From the NCBI RefSeq assembly GCF_024171785.1, contig NZ_JAMTCK010000003.1:62001-126000 (forward strand): a DNA stretch of 64,000 bases. The letters are read 5' to 3'. Below, piece after piece: positions 42,681-50,637 of this stretch; position 1 is the first letter of the stretch, and every line of letters begins with the position of its first letter. Position numbers and translations under genes: made by a program. The DNA comes from Goodfellowiella coeruleoviolacea. GTDB lineage: Bacteria; Actinomycetota; Actinomycetes; Mycobacteriales; Pseudonocardiaceae. The notes beneath the pieces are model-generated. The model saw only the letters and a program-made list of their open reading frames with translations, was not told the origin of the DNA and searched no databases.

Positions 42681-43922
42681 ATGGCATCCCGGTTCACCCT
42701 GATGCGCGTCGGCGGGGCAATTCTCGGTGCCTCAGTCGCCCTGATGACCTCGGCACTGCCGGCGGCTGCGGCGACAACCGCGCACATCGACCCCCACGGG
42801 GGTGAGGGCGGCTACCAAGTTCGCCTGACCAAGCCCGGTCAGGAGGTGTCGACCTCGCTGATCGGTCTGCGCGTCGACGGCGACAAGCCGGTCAAGACCT
42901 ACTGCGTCGAGCTGCACGTGAGCGTCGACAGCAAGGTCGGGATGGTCGAGGTTCCCTGGGACAAGTACCCGGAGGCCGACTCGCCGTTCCACAAGAACCG
43001 CGACAAGATCAACTGGATTCTGCACCACTCGTACCCGAGCGTTCAGCCGGCCCAGCTGAGCGCCAAGGTCGGCAAGAACATCAGCAGCCAGGAGGCGATC
43101 ACCGCCACCCAGGCCGCGATCTGGCACTTCAGCGACAGCGCCGAGCTGGACCGGGGCAACGCCACGCCGCGCAACCCGGACGCCTCCGGTGACGTGGTCG
43201 CGCTCTACGACTACCTGACCGGCAGGGAGAACGTGGGCATCGGCGAGCAGCCCAGCCCCACCCTGACCATCGAGCCGACCAGCCTGGAGGGCAAGGCCGG
43301 CGAGCTGATCGGGCCGTTCGCCGTGACCACCACGGCCGAGAGCGTCACGCTGGAGGCGCAGCTGCCGCAGGGCGTCACCCTGACCGACGGGACCGGCAAG
43401 GAGTTCGAGAAGCCGGCCAACAACACCTACAAGACCAAGGACGCCGGCACCAGCAAGGCCGACGTCTACGTGAAGGTCCCGCGCGACGCCAAGGCGGGCG
43501 AGGCCAAGTTCACCATCAAGGCCGACGCCAAGCTGGACAAGGGCCGGCTGTTCGTCGGCAGCGGCGGCAAGACCCAGTCGCTGATCGTGGCGCTGCCGCA
43601 GGACGTCAAGCTGTCCGCCCAGGCCACCGCCAAGTGGACCGCCGGCACCCCGGTGACCTCGCCCTCCGTCTCCACGCCGTCGAGCGCGCCGTCGACCTCG
43701 GCCAGCTCCCCGGCGCCGTCCTCGCCGGCTGAGGTGGTCCCGTCCACCAGCGCGCCGGTGACCACCTCGGCCAAGCCGGCCCCCGCGGCCGGTGGCGGCA
43801 ACGACGACCTCGCCCAGACCGGTGCGTCGATCTTCTGGCCGGTCGTGATCGGTGTCGTGCTCGTGGGCGCCGGCGCGGGCGCGCTGGTGCTGCAGCGCCG
43901 CCGCAAGGGCACGTCCGCCTGA
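42681..43922 (+). CDS. Thioester-domain (TQXA) surface protein with LAxTG sorting signal
   Basis: 413 residues from ATG 42681 with AAGGAG 7 bases upstream. Signal peptide 1-33. The thioester domain has TYCVEL with Cys75 and ATQAAIWHFSD with Gln144, the Cys-Gln pair that forms an internal thioester in Gram-positive adhesins (TED/TQXA family). A beta-sandwich part (about 200-330) carries SPTLTIEPTSLEGKAGELIGPF. A Ser/Pro/Thr stalk follows, then LAQTG (377-381), a membrane helix and RRRKGTSA: a class E sortase signal. It should be displayed on the cell wall and could bind host, substrate or neighbouring cell surfaces covalently. Followed by a strong terminator. Confidence 0.9.
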   Translation: MASRFTLMRVGGAILGASVALMTSALPAAAATTAHIDPHGGEGGYQVRLTKPGQEVSTSLIGLRVDGDKPVKTYCVELHVSVDSKVGMVEVPWDKYPEADSPFHKNRDKINWILHHSYPSVQPAQLSAKVGKNISSQEAITATQAAIWHFSDSAELDRGNATPRNPDASGDVVALYDYLTGRENVGIGEQPSPTLTIEPTSLEGKAGELIGPFAVTTTAESVTLEAQLPQGVTLTDGTGKEFEKPANNTYKTKDAGTSKADVYVKVPRDAKAGEAKFTIKADAKLDKGRLFVGSGGKTQSLIVALPQDVKLSAQATAKWTAGTPVTSPSVSTPSSAPSTSASSPAPSSPAEVVPSTSAPVTTSAKPAPAAGGGNDDLAQTGASIFWPVVIGVVLVGAGAGALVLQRRRKGTSA

Positions 43923-43966
43923 GCCTGACCGGGCGCACCCGGCGTGGGTGACCCAACCGCGTGGCC

Positions 43967-43999
43967 AAGGGGCCGCTCCCGAACGGGGGCGGCCCTTTT
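43967..43999 (+). terminator. Terminator after thioester protein gene
   Basis: AAGGGGCCGCTCCC (43967-43980) pairs with the segment ending GGCCCTTTT (43985-43999), GAAC loop, ending in a T-run. Confidence 0.85.
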
Positions 44000-44212
44000 C
44001 GCGCGCCCCACATCCGGGTAACTGGGGATGTGCGACAGTCGGAAGGGACCATCCGGACAAACCAGGACGTTGGTCGCGCTCCGCCGCCGCGCGCGGTGGT
44101 CCGCGGGAGCAACGCCGTGGGGTGGCCGGAGTCAGTCGGGTACCCTGCGTCAGGGCTTGGCTCGTGCGGGTACCCGGTCAGGATCGGACGGGAAGTGCTG
44201 GAGGAACGCACC

Positions 44213-44491
44213 ATGAACTTCGACGAGCTGAAGAAGAAGGCCCAGGAGCTGGTGGAGAAGCACGGCGACAAGATCGAGGGCGCCGCGGACAAGGCCGGTG
44301 ACTTCGCCAAGAGCCGGTTCGGCCGCGCGGAGCAGATCGACAGCGTGGTGAACAAGGCCAAGGGCCTGCTGGGCTCGGTCCGGCGGGACGCCGACCAGGA
44401 CCGCGGCCCGGAGTCCGGCCAGCAGCCCGGTCAGCAGCCCGGTCAGCAGTCCGACCAGCACCCCGGTCAGCAGCCCGGCCAGCAGCAGTAG
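44213..44491 (+). CDS. MT0933-like (antitoxin-annotated) small protein with PGQQ repeats
   Basis: 92 residues from ATG 44213 with GGAGGAACGC upstream. FDELKKKAQELVEKHGDKIEGAADKAGDFAKSRFG, with its Lys/Glu-rich amphipathic helices, matches the MT0933_antitox family (Rv0909-like). The last ~25 residues are PGQQ/PGQQS/PGQQP repeats, which is unusual for the family. No toxin gene of the Rv0910 (START-like) type is adjacent on either side, so the antitoxin label is by family only. Confidence 0.75.
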   Translation: MNFDELKKKAQELVEKHGDKIEGAADKAGDFAKSRFGRAEQIDSVVNKAKGLLGSVRRDADQDRGPESGQQPGQQPGQQSDQHPGQQPGQQQ

Positions 44492-44533
44492 TCGTGAACC
44501 CGCCGCGGCGGGAACAGTGAGCCAGGTGGACAA

Positions 44534-45223
44534 GTGAGTCAAGTGAGCGATTCGGAGACCGCTGCGCAGGTGGGGCGCGAGGACGCGGCCGCGGCGCCGT
44601 CCGCGCCCGCCCGGCGCCCGACCATGCTCACCTGGCAGGGCGTTGGCGCGTCCAGCCTGGAGTCGGTGCGGCTGATGGCCGGCGGCGACCGGCTGCGTGC
44701 CTCCGGCCGGCTGATCAGCGGGGGGACCGGGGCCCACCGCGGTGCCCTCGGTGCCGAGGCCGGCGACACCGGGCAGGCCTACAGCGCCTCGTTCGAGCTG
44801 AGCACCGACAAGGCCGGCCGCGCCAGCCGGCTGCTGCTGCGCAGCACCACCGCCGAGGACGAGCGGCAGGTCGCGGTGTCGCGCACCCAGGACGGCCTGT
44901 GGCTGGTGGACCGCGGCCAGGGCGCGGAGCGGGCCGAGTTCGACGGCGCGCTGGACGTGGACGTGGCCGGTTCCGTGCTGTTCAACGGGTTGCCGGTGCG
45001 CCGGCTCGACCTGCACCGCGACGCCGGTGACCAGGAACTGCCCGTGGTGCGGGTATCCCTGCCGGACCTGTCCGTGCACCTGGTGCGGCAGCGGTACCGC
45101 ACGGTGCGCGTCGGCGAGAACTACTCGCTGATCCACTTCAGCTGCGCCGGGCACACCGCCGACCTGACCGTGGACGGCGACGGCATGGTGCTGGACTTCC
45201 CCGGGCTGGCCCGGCGGGTCTGA
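44534..45223 (+). CDS. Putative glycolipid-binding protein (PA1994-like)
   Basis: 229 residues from GTG 44534, 42 bp after the preceding gene and probably cotranscribed. The part after residue 30 follows the PF06475 pattern: MLTWQGVGASSLESVRL, YSASFELSTDKAGRASRLLL, then FDGALDVDVAGSVLFNGLPVRRLDLHR, VVRVSLPDLSVHLVRQRYRTV and LTVDGDGMVLDFPGLARRV. Structures in this family show a barrel with a long hydrophobic cleft suggested to bind glycolipids. No signal peptide; cytoplasmic. Function in the cell is unknown. A poorly conserved Ala/Glu-rich N-terminal tail is added. Confidence 0.78.
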   Translation: MSQVSDSETAAQVGREDAAAAPSAPARRPTMLTWQGVGASSLESVRLMAGGDRLRASGRLISGGTGAHRGALGAEAGDTGQAYSASFELSTDKAGRASRLLLRSTTAEDERQVAVSRTQDGLWLVDRGQGAERAEFDGALDVDVAGSVLFNGLPVRRLDLHRDAGDQELPVVRVSLPDLSVHLVRQRYRTVRVGENYSLIHFSCAGHTADLTVDGDGMVLDFPGLARRV

Positions 45224-45241
45224 GCCACCCCGGCCGGCGGC

Positions 45242-46438
45242 TCAGACCCGCACGGCCACGGCCAGTGCCTGGCCCACCGCCGTGCTGGCCGTGGCCACGC
45301 CCAGGCCGCCGCCCCTGGCCCGCAGGTGCCGGCACAGGTCCACCACCACCCGGGCCATGGACGCGCCCAGCGGGTGGCCGTAGGCGATGGCCCCGCCGTG
45401 CACGTTGACCCGGTCCGGGTCGATGTCGGGCAGCCCGTCCACGCACGCCAGCAGCATGGCCGCGAACGGCTCGTTGATCTCCCACAGGTCGACCGCGTCG
45501 ACCCGGGTGTTGAGCCGGCCGAGCAGCCGCCGCACCGCGGTCACCGGGGCCAGGGAGAACAGGTGCGGCTCGGCCGCGGTGACCACGCTGGCCAGCACCT
45601 CGCCCAGCGGTGTGCCGCCCAGCTCCCCGGCCAGTTTCTCCGACCCGACCAGCACGGCCACGGCGCCGTCGCTGAGCGGCGCGGCGTTGCCCGCGGTCAC
45701 CGTGCCGTGCTCGGAGAACACCGGTTCCAGGCCGGCCAGCCGCTCCGCCGTGACATCCGGCCGCACCGGCTCGTCCCGGCGCACCGACGAGCCGTCGGAC
45801 AGCCGCACCGGAAAGGCGAACCCGTCGTGCACGCCGGCCTCCCAGGCCGAGGCGGCGCGGCGGTGCGAGCGCAGCGCGTAGGCGTCCATCCGGTCGCGGC
45901 CGATGCCCAGTTCCTCGGCGAGCTGCTCGGCGGCCCGGCCCAGCGGCACGGTCCACTGGCTCGGCATCCTCGGGTTGACCAGCCGCCAGCCCAGCGCGGT
46001 GGAGACCAGCTCCATCCGGTCCGGCAGGGCCCGTTCCGGTCGGGGCAGCACGAACGGCGCGCGGCTCATCCCCTCCACCCCGCCGGCCAGCACCAGGTCG
46101 GCGTCACCGGTGACGACGGCGCGGCAGGCCTGCACCAGCGCCTCACCACCGGAGGCGCACAGCCGGTTCACCGTGGTGCCCGGCACGCTGGCGGGCAGCC
46201 CGGCCAGCAGCGCCGCCATCCGGCCGACGTCGCGGTTCTCCTCGCCGGCGCCGTTGGTGTTGCCGTAGACCACGTCGTCCACCCTGGCCGGGTCGAGGGT
46301 GTCGGCGTGCCGGGTGAGCAGTTCGGTGATGGGCAGTGCGGCCAGGTCGTCCACGCGCACGCCGGACAACCCCCCTCGGTAGCGACCGAACGGGGTGCGG
46401 GCGGCGTCGAGCAGCAGCGCGCGTCGCATGCGCCCCAT
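45242..46438 (-). CDS. Thiolase (acetyl-CoA acetyltransferase-like) with altered active site
   Basis: 398 residues from ATG 46438 (ATG 46429 also possible). Thiolase layout: LLDAARTPFGRYRGGL, then the nucleophile Cys94 in NRLCASGGEAL, WEINEPFAAMLL (in place of the usual NEAFA), and GGAIAYGHPLGAS with His355. The second catalytic cysteine, normally in C-x-G-G-G near the C-terminus, is replaced: the sequence reads ATASTAVGQ with Ser385 at that site. It still resembles the PcaF/FadA group, but turnover by the usual mechanism is doubtful. Gene order gives no clear pathway; a TetR gene lies next to it in the same direction. Confidence 0.85.
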   Translation of the reverse strand: MGRMRRALLLDAARTPFGRYRGGLSGVRVDDLAALPITELLTRHADTLDPARVDDVVYGNTNGAGEENRDVGRMAALLAGLPASVPGTTVNRLCASGGEALVQACRAVVTGDADLVLAGGVEGMSRAPFVLPRPERALPDRMELVSTALGWRLVNPRMPSQWTVPLGRAAEQLAEELGIGRDRMDAYALRSHRRAASAWEAGVHDGFAFPVRLSDGSSVRRDEPVRPDVTAERLAGLEPVFSEHGTVTAGNAAPLSDGAVAVLVGSEKLAGELGGTPLGEVLASVVTAAEPHLFSLAPVTAVRRLLGRLNTRVDAVDLWEINEPFAAMLLACVDGLPDIDPDRVNVHGGAIAYGHPLGASMARVVVDLCRHLRARGGGLGVATASTAVGQALAVAVRV

Positions 46439-46502
46439 CTTGCCCGCGCTCGGCCGCGGCCACTTGTCGAGCGAGCCGGTGATTCCCCGTCGGGTGGCGT
46501 GC

Positions 46503-47285
46503 TCAGGGCCGGCGGTCGGCCTGGCCGGCGCGCTGCTCGATCAGCACGGCCAGGCCGTCGAGCACCCGGGCCAGGCCGAACTCGTAGGCGTGGTCGGGGT
46601 CGAGGGCGCTGCCGTGGGCCGCGCCGGCCGCGCTGCCCACGCGCACCGCGAGCGGGTAGGCCCGCTCGTCGAAGACGCGGGCGAGCAGCGGCGCGTTCGC
46701 GGCCCACCACTGCTGGTCGTCCAGGGCGCTGTCCTGCTGGGCGGCGCGGGCGTCGATGGCGGCGCGGGCGCACGCCTGCACGAAGTTGAGCAGGTAGGTC
46801 AGGCAGGCGTCCAGTTCGACGTCGTCCAGGCCCAGACCGTCCAGTGCGGACAGTTCGTGCTCGTACTTGGCCATCAGTCCGGGGCCGAGCGTGGGCCGGC
46901 CGGTGGACACGCTGGCCGCCCAGGGGTGGGCCTGGAACAGTGCGCGGTTCTCCTCGGCCACCGCGCGCACCCGGTCCCGCCACGGCTGGCCGGTGGTGTC
47001 GGTGCGGGGCATGGCCGCGTAGGCGGCGTCGAGCATCAGGTCCAGCAGTTCGGCCTTGCCCGGCACGTAGGTGTACAGCGTCATGGGTGCCACGCCGAGC
47101 GCCTGGGCCACCGCGCGCATGGTCACCGCGGCCAGGCCCCTGGCGTCGGCCAGTTCGGTGGCGGCGGCCACCACCGCGTCGATGCTCAGCCCCTGCCTCG
47201 GCCCGTGCTTGGCGGCGACCGGGGTGCGCCACAGCAGTTCCAGGGTGCGGGCCGGGTCGCCGGCTCCGCTGCGTTCGGACGGCAC
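46503..47285 (-). CDS. TetR family regulator with tetracycline-repressor-like C-terminus
   Basis: 260 residues from GTG 47285. The HTH is LSIDAVVAAATELADARGLAAVTMRAVAQALGVAPMTLYTYVPGKAELLDLMLDAAY (about 33-89). The C-terminal domain begins RVRAVAEENRALFQAHPWAASV and is of the TetR_C_1 type, whose members sense drugs. Three GTAC-N3-GTAC sites lie 34-65 bp upstream and are shared with the divergent VOC gene, so it probably represses both. Confidence 0.9.
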   Translation of the reverse strand: MPSERSGAGDPARTLELLWRTPVAAKHGPRQGLSIDAVVAAATELADARGLAAVTMRAVAQALGVAPMTLYTYVPGKAELLDLMLDAAYAAMPRTDTTGQPWRDRVRAVAEENRALFQAHPWAASVSTGRPTLGPGLMAKYEHELSALDGLGLDDVELDACLTYLLNFVQACARAAIDARAAQQDSALDDQQWWAANAPLLARVFDERAYPLAVRVGSAAGAAHGSALDPDHAYEFGLARVLDGLAVLIEQRAGQADRRP

Positions 47286-47318
47286 GGCGTCATGCTCTCA
47301 CGACCGCGGTTGGACAAC

Positions 47319-47350
47319 GTACAGAGTACGGTGTACGTTGTACTGTGTAC
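47319..47350. promoter_or_regulatory. TetR operator cluster between tetR and VOC gene
   Basis: GTACAGAGTAC (47319-47329), GTACGGTGTAC (47326-47336) and GTACTGTGTAC (47340-47350) form overlapping 11-bp near-palindromes of one consensus, GTAC-N3-GTAC. Confidence 0.82.
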
Positions 47351-47447
47351 GGAGACAGTCGGCCGGGCGGTGCTCGGCCGGCACCGTGTTGTTGAAGCTC
47401 TCGTCGGGCCCCCGGTCCGGCGAGACGCGACCCGTGTGAGGAGTTTC

Positions 47448-47837
47448 GTGCGCATCACCGCGTCCGCCGTGTCCCTGAACGTCGACGACGTTTCGGCGTC
47501 CAGCGCGTTTCTCGTCGAGCACTTCGGTTTCGAGGAGAAGATGGCCGCGCCCGGCTTCGCCTCGCTGGGCAGGGACGACGCCGGGATGAACGTGATCTTC
47601 CTGCGCCGCGGCCTGGAGACCCTGCCCGCCGACCAGCGCGACCACCACGCCGACGGGCTGATCCTGGCCTTCGAGGTCGACGACCTGGAGGGCGAACTGG
47701 CCCGGCTGCGCGCCGAGGGCGTGGCCATCACCATGCCGCTGACCGAGGAGGAGTGGGGTGAACGCGCCTTCCAGGTGCGCGACCCCAACGGCGTCATCGT
47801 GCAGCTGGTCGACTGGAAGGGAGCCAGCTCCTCGTGA
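47448..47837 (+). CDS. VOC/glyoxalase family protein, probable TetR target
   Basis: 129 residues from GTG 47448 with GAGGAG 5 bases upstream. SAVSLNVDDVSASSAFLVEHFGFEEK and ERAFQVRDPNGVIVQLVDW mark the beginning and end of a bleomycin-resistance-type VOC fold. VIFLRRG and DGLILAFEVDDLEGELARLRAEGV fill the middle. Divergent from a drug-sensing-type TetR across a shared operator, so a role in binding or modifying a toxic compound is a reasonable inference. Confidence 0.88.
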   Translation: MRITASAVSLNVDDVSASSAFLVEHFGFEEKMAAPGFASLGRDDAGMNVIFLRRGLETLPADQRDHHADGLILAFEVDDLEGELARLRAEGVAITMPLTEEEWGERAFQVRDPNGVIVQLVDWKGASSS

Positions 47838-47896
47838 TCCCAGCTGCCTCGTGATCCCGGCGTGGGCCGGTGCTCCCGGCGCGGGCCGGCTGAGCG

Positions 47897-49891
47897 CTAC
47901 GGCGCCAGCAGGAAGCCGGAGAACCCGGGCAGGTAGTTGCCGTCCACGCCGATCGCGCGCACCTCGATGGTGTGCGGGCCGGCGGCCAGGGGTTGGCTGG
48001 TGAACGCCACCCGCCACTGGCCGCCGACGCCGGGGCCGTCCACCGCCGTGGGCACGGTGGCGATCGGCGCGTCGTCCAGCCGCACCCCGAACCCGGCGAC
48101 CCCGGCCAGGTGGGTGCCGGCGAGCTGGCCGGCCGTGCCGCTCAGGGTCACCTCCAGCACCAGGCGGCCCCGGGGCAGGGTGCGGCCCGCCTGGAACGGC
48201 TGGCCGGCCGCGTCCAGCAGCCGGGCCGACGGCTTGGGCAGCTGCGCGGGCACCGGGGTGGGGCTGGGTGCGGTCGTGTCCGGTGGCGCGGGCAGCTCGG
48301 CCGTGCCACCGTCGGGGCTGGTCAGCTTCGGGGTGCCGGCTGGTTCGGCGATCAGCTCCAGGTCCGCGTGCACCGCCCGGACCGCCTGGCCCGCCGCCGG
48401 GTCGGCCGGCGGTGGGTTGAGCAGGGTGACGGCCAGGGTGTAGTCCGGCCCCACCACCAGCGCCTCGGCCGGCAGGTCGGCGACCATCGGGTGGCGGATG
48501 CCGGTGTGCGTCCACGCGGTGCCCTCGACCGCGGGCCGCAGCGGCAGCACCACCGCACCCACCTGGACCGACAGCGCCGGCGGCGGCGCGAACTGGTGGT
48601 CGTAGTCGGCCGGCTGCACGTCCAGCCGCAGCTGGGCGCCCAGCACGCCGCCGATCCGCTGCCCGGACGGCGCCTCGCTGGCCGGCTGCTCGCGCACCGC
48701 CACGACCACCCTGGGCGGCGTCACCTGGGCCGGTGGCTGGGCCGCGCCGCCGGCCACGGCCACCAGGTCGATCGCGGGTCGCAGCTGGCCGCCGTGGAAC
48801 CCGAGCAGCGCGGTCGCCTCCGTCCACTGTGGAGCGACCGGGGCGGTGCCCACCAGCTCACCGTCCACCAGCACCCGCACGCCGTCCCGGCGCAGCACCA
48901 CCTGCCAGCGGTGGCTGACCCCGAGGCCCAGTTCGGGCAGTGGCACGACCGGCTCGGTGATCGGGGCCAGTTGGGGCATGCCCGCTCCCACCAGCGTCCA
49001 GACCCCCTGCCGGCCGTCCTTGCCCGGCCCCACCCGGATCCGGATCGTGCCCGGCGGCAGGCTGTCGTCGTCCTGGGCGCGGCCGGCCAGCTCGGCGGCC
49101 GGTGGCAGCGCGTTGGTGTAGGCGGAAACCGCCTCGAGGCCGACCGCGTCGGCCGGGCCGGGCACCAGGTCGAGCAGGAGAACACCGGTGCCGCCGGGCG
49201 CGTCGGTGTCCACCACCAGTCGGCCCAGCTCACCGTCTGCCGTGGCCGGATCGGCCAGTCGGAACGGGGTGCGCGAGCGCAGGATCGCCGGCCGGTTCCC
49301 GCAACTGCCGCCCACCACCAGGTGGTGGCTGTCCTCACCGCCGCCCCTACCGGCCTTGGTGCACTCGTCGATTAGCCGCCACCGGGTCGGGTCGGGCGCG
49401 CTCGGGCCGTCGAACCGGTCCACGAACACCAGGTTGGGCACGTCGGCCAGGTCGTCGGGCGGGGTGGCCGGGGTGCCGGTGGTGGTGGCGGGTTCGGAGC
49501 GCTGGCCGAAGGCGTCCACCGCGCGCACCTCGACCCGGTGGGCCACGCCGTTGTCCAGGCCGGCCAACTCGACGGACGGCAGCGCCACCAGCCGGGTGTG
49601 GTCGAGCGCGTCGGCGGCGCCCCACCGCACCTGGTAGCCGGCGGCCCGGTCGGCGGCGGCCCAGCTCACCCGCAGCCGGTGGTCGGCCGGGGTGACCGCC
49701 AGTCCGGTGGGCGGGTTCGGGCGCGCACCCCGCTCGGGCAGCACCACCCCGTCACCCGCGAACCGGTCCAGCACCACGGCCGGTGCCGGGGCCGGTGTGT
49801 CGTCGTCGTTCTGCGTCGTGCGCAGCGCGACCACGCCCCCGCCCAACACCGCGAGTCCGACAGCGACCAGCACCACACGACGCCCCCGCAT
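47897..49891 (-). CDS. Membrane-anchored FN3/LamG-like extracellular protein
   Basis: 664 residues from ATG 49891. Signal anchor at about 5-24 ([18 protein letters not shown]). A fibronectin type III domain follows (PNPPTGLAVTPADHRLRVSWAAADRAAGYQVRW, about 58-140). Next is a concanavalin/LamG-like domain (VFVDRFDGPSAPDPTRWRLIDECT... up to about 385) with GVSHRWQVVLRRDGVRVLVDGELVG. Two further beta regions end with GPHTIEVRAIGVDGNYLPGFSGFLLAP. The middle domain resembles glycan-binding jelly rolls without visible hydrolase catalytic residues. Probably a cell-surface carbohydrate-binding protein; no LAxTG. Confidence 0.78.
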   Translation of the reverse strand: MRGRRVVLVAVGLAVLGGGVVALRTTQNDDDTPAPAPAVVLDRFAGDGVVLPERGARPNPPTGLAVTPADHRLRVSWAAADRAAGYQVRWGAADALDHTRLVALPSVELAGLDNGVAHRVEVRAVDAFGQRSEPATTTGTPATPPDDLADVPNLVFVDRFDGPSAPDPTRWRLIDECTKAGRGGGEDSHHLVVGGSCGNRPAILRSRTPFRLADPATADGELGRLVVDTDAPGGTGVLLLDLVPGPADAVGLEAVSAYTNALPPAAELAGRAQDDDSLPPGTIRIRVGPGKDGRQGVWTLVGAGMPQLAPITEPVVPLPELGLGVSHRWQVVLRRDGVRVLVDGELVGTAPVAPQWTEATALLGFHGGQLRPAIDLVAVAGGAAQPPAQVTPPRVVVAVREQPASEAPSGQRIGGVLGAQLRLDVQPADYDHQFAPPPALSVQVGAVVLPLRPAVEGTAWTHTGIRHPMVADLPAEALVVGPDYTLAVTLLNPPPADPAAGQAVRAVHADLELIAEPAGTPKLTSPDGGTAELPAPPDTTAPSPTPVPAQLPKPSARLLDAAGQPFQAGRTLPRGRLVLEVTLSGTAGQLAGTHLAGVAGFGVRLDDAPIATVPTAVDGPGVGGQWRVAFTSQPLAAGPHTIEVRAIGVDGNYLPGFSGFLLAP

Positions 49892-49986
49892 CCGGTCAGG
49901 CTACTGGCCAGGGGGTCGCTGCCAAGCCCTGTTCCGGCCAATCCCGTTCGGGGTGGGGCAGCGCGACCGCCGCGGGGCCGCCGGGC

Positions 49987-50637
49987 CTAGGCCTGCCGGC
50001 TGTTCAGGTAGGTGAGCACGGCGAGCACCCGGCGGTGGCCGCTGTCGGTGGGTTGCAGGCCGAGCTTGGCGAAGATGTTGCCGATGTGCTTGTGCACGGC
50101 GTTGTCCGTGATGACCAGCCGCTGGCCGATGGTGGCGTTGTCCAGCCCCTGCGCCATCAGCGCGAGCACCTCGCGCTCGCGGGCCGTCAGGTCGGCGAGC
50201 GGGTCGCGCCCGGACCGGGCCAGCAGTTGGGCGATGACCTCCGGGTCCATCACCGTGCCCCCGGCCGCCACCGCGCGCACCGCCTCGGTGAACTCGGAGA
50301 CCCGGCCGACCCGGTCCTTGAGCAGGTAACCCACGCCACCCCGGCCGTCGGCGAGCAGTTCACCGGCGTAGTCCTGCTCGACGTACTGGGACAGCACCAG
50401 CACCGGCAGGTCCGGCTGCCGGCGCCGGGCCCGCACGGCCGCGCGGATGCCCTCGTCGCGGAACAGCGGTGGCAGCCGCACGTCCACGATCGTGACGTCC
50501 GGCCGGTGCTCGGCCACGGCCGCGAGGAACCCCGGTTCGTCCGTGGCGACCGCCACCACCTGGAAACCCTTGCTGCCCAACAACAACTCCAGTCCGCTGG
50601 ACAGCAGCACGTTGTCCTCGGCGATCACGACCCGCAC
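49987..50637 (-). CDS. LuxR/NarL family response regulator
   Basis: 216 residues from GTG 50637, overlapping the kinase gene by 13 bp. Receiver domain: Glu7-Asp8 acidic pair (VVIAEDNVLL), phosphoacceptor Asp52 (VTIVDVRLPP), and the conserved Lys in GYLLKDRVG. Output domain: LTAREREVLALMAQGLDNATIGQRLVITDNAVHKHIGNIFAKLGL, a typical LuxR HTH. Overlap and order show it works with the adjacent sensor kinase. The target genes are unknown. The stop lies 95 bp from the FN3 protein start, so cotranscription with that gene is possible. Confidence 0.93.
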   Translation of the reverse strand: MRVVIAEDNVLLSSGLELLLGSKGFQVVAVATDEPGFLAAVAEHRPDVTIVDVRLPPLFRDEGIRAAVRARRRQPDLPVLVLSQYVEQDYAGELLADGRGGVGYLLKDRVGRVSEFTEAVRAVAAGGTVMDPEVIAQLLARSGRDPLADLTAREREVLALMAQGLDNATIGQRLVITDNAVHKHIGNIFAKLGLQPTDSGHRRVLAVLTYLNSRQA

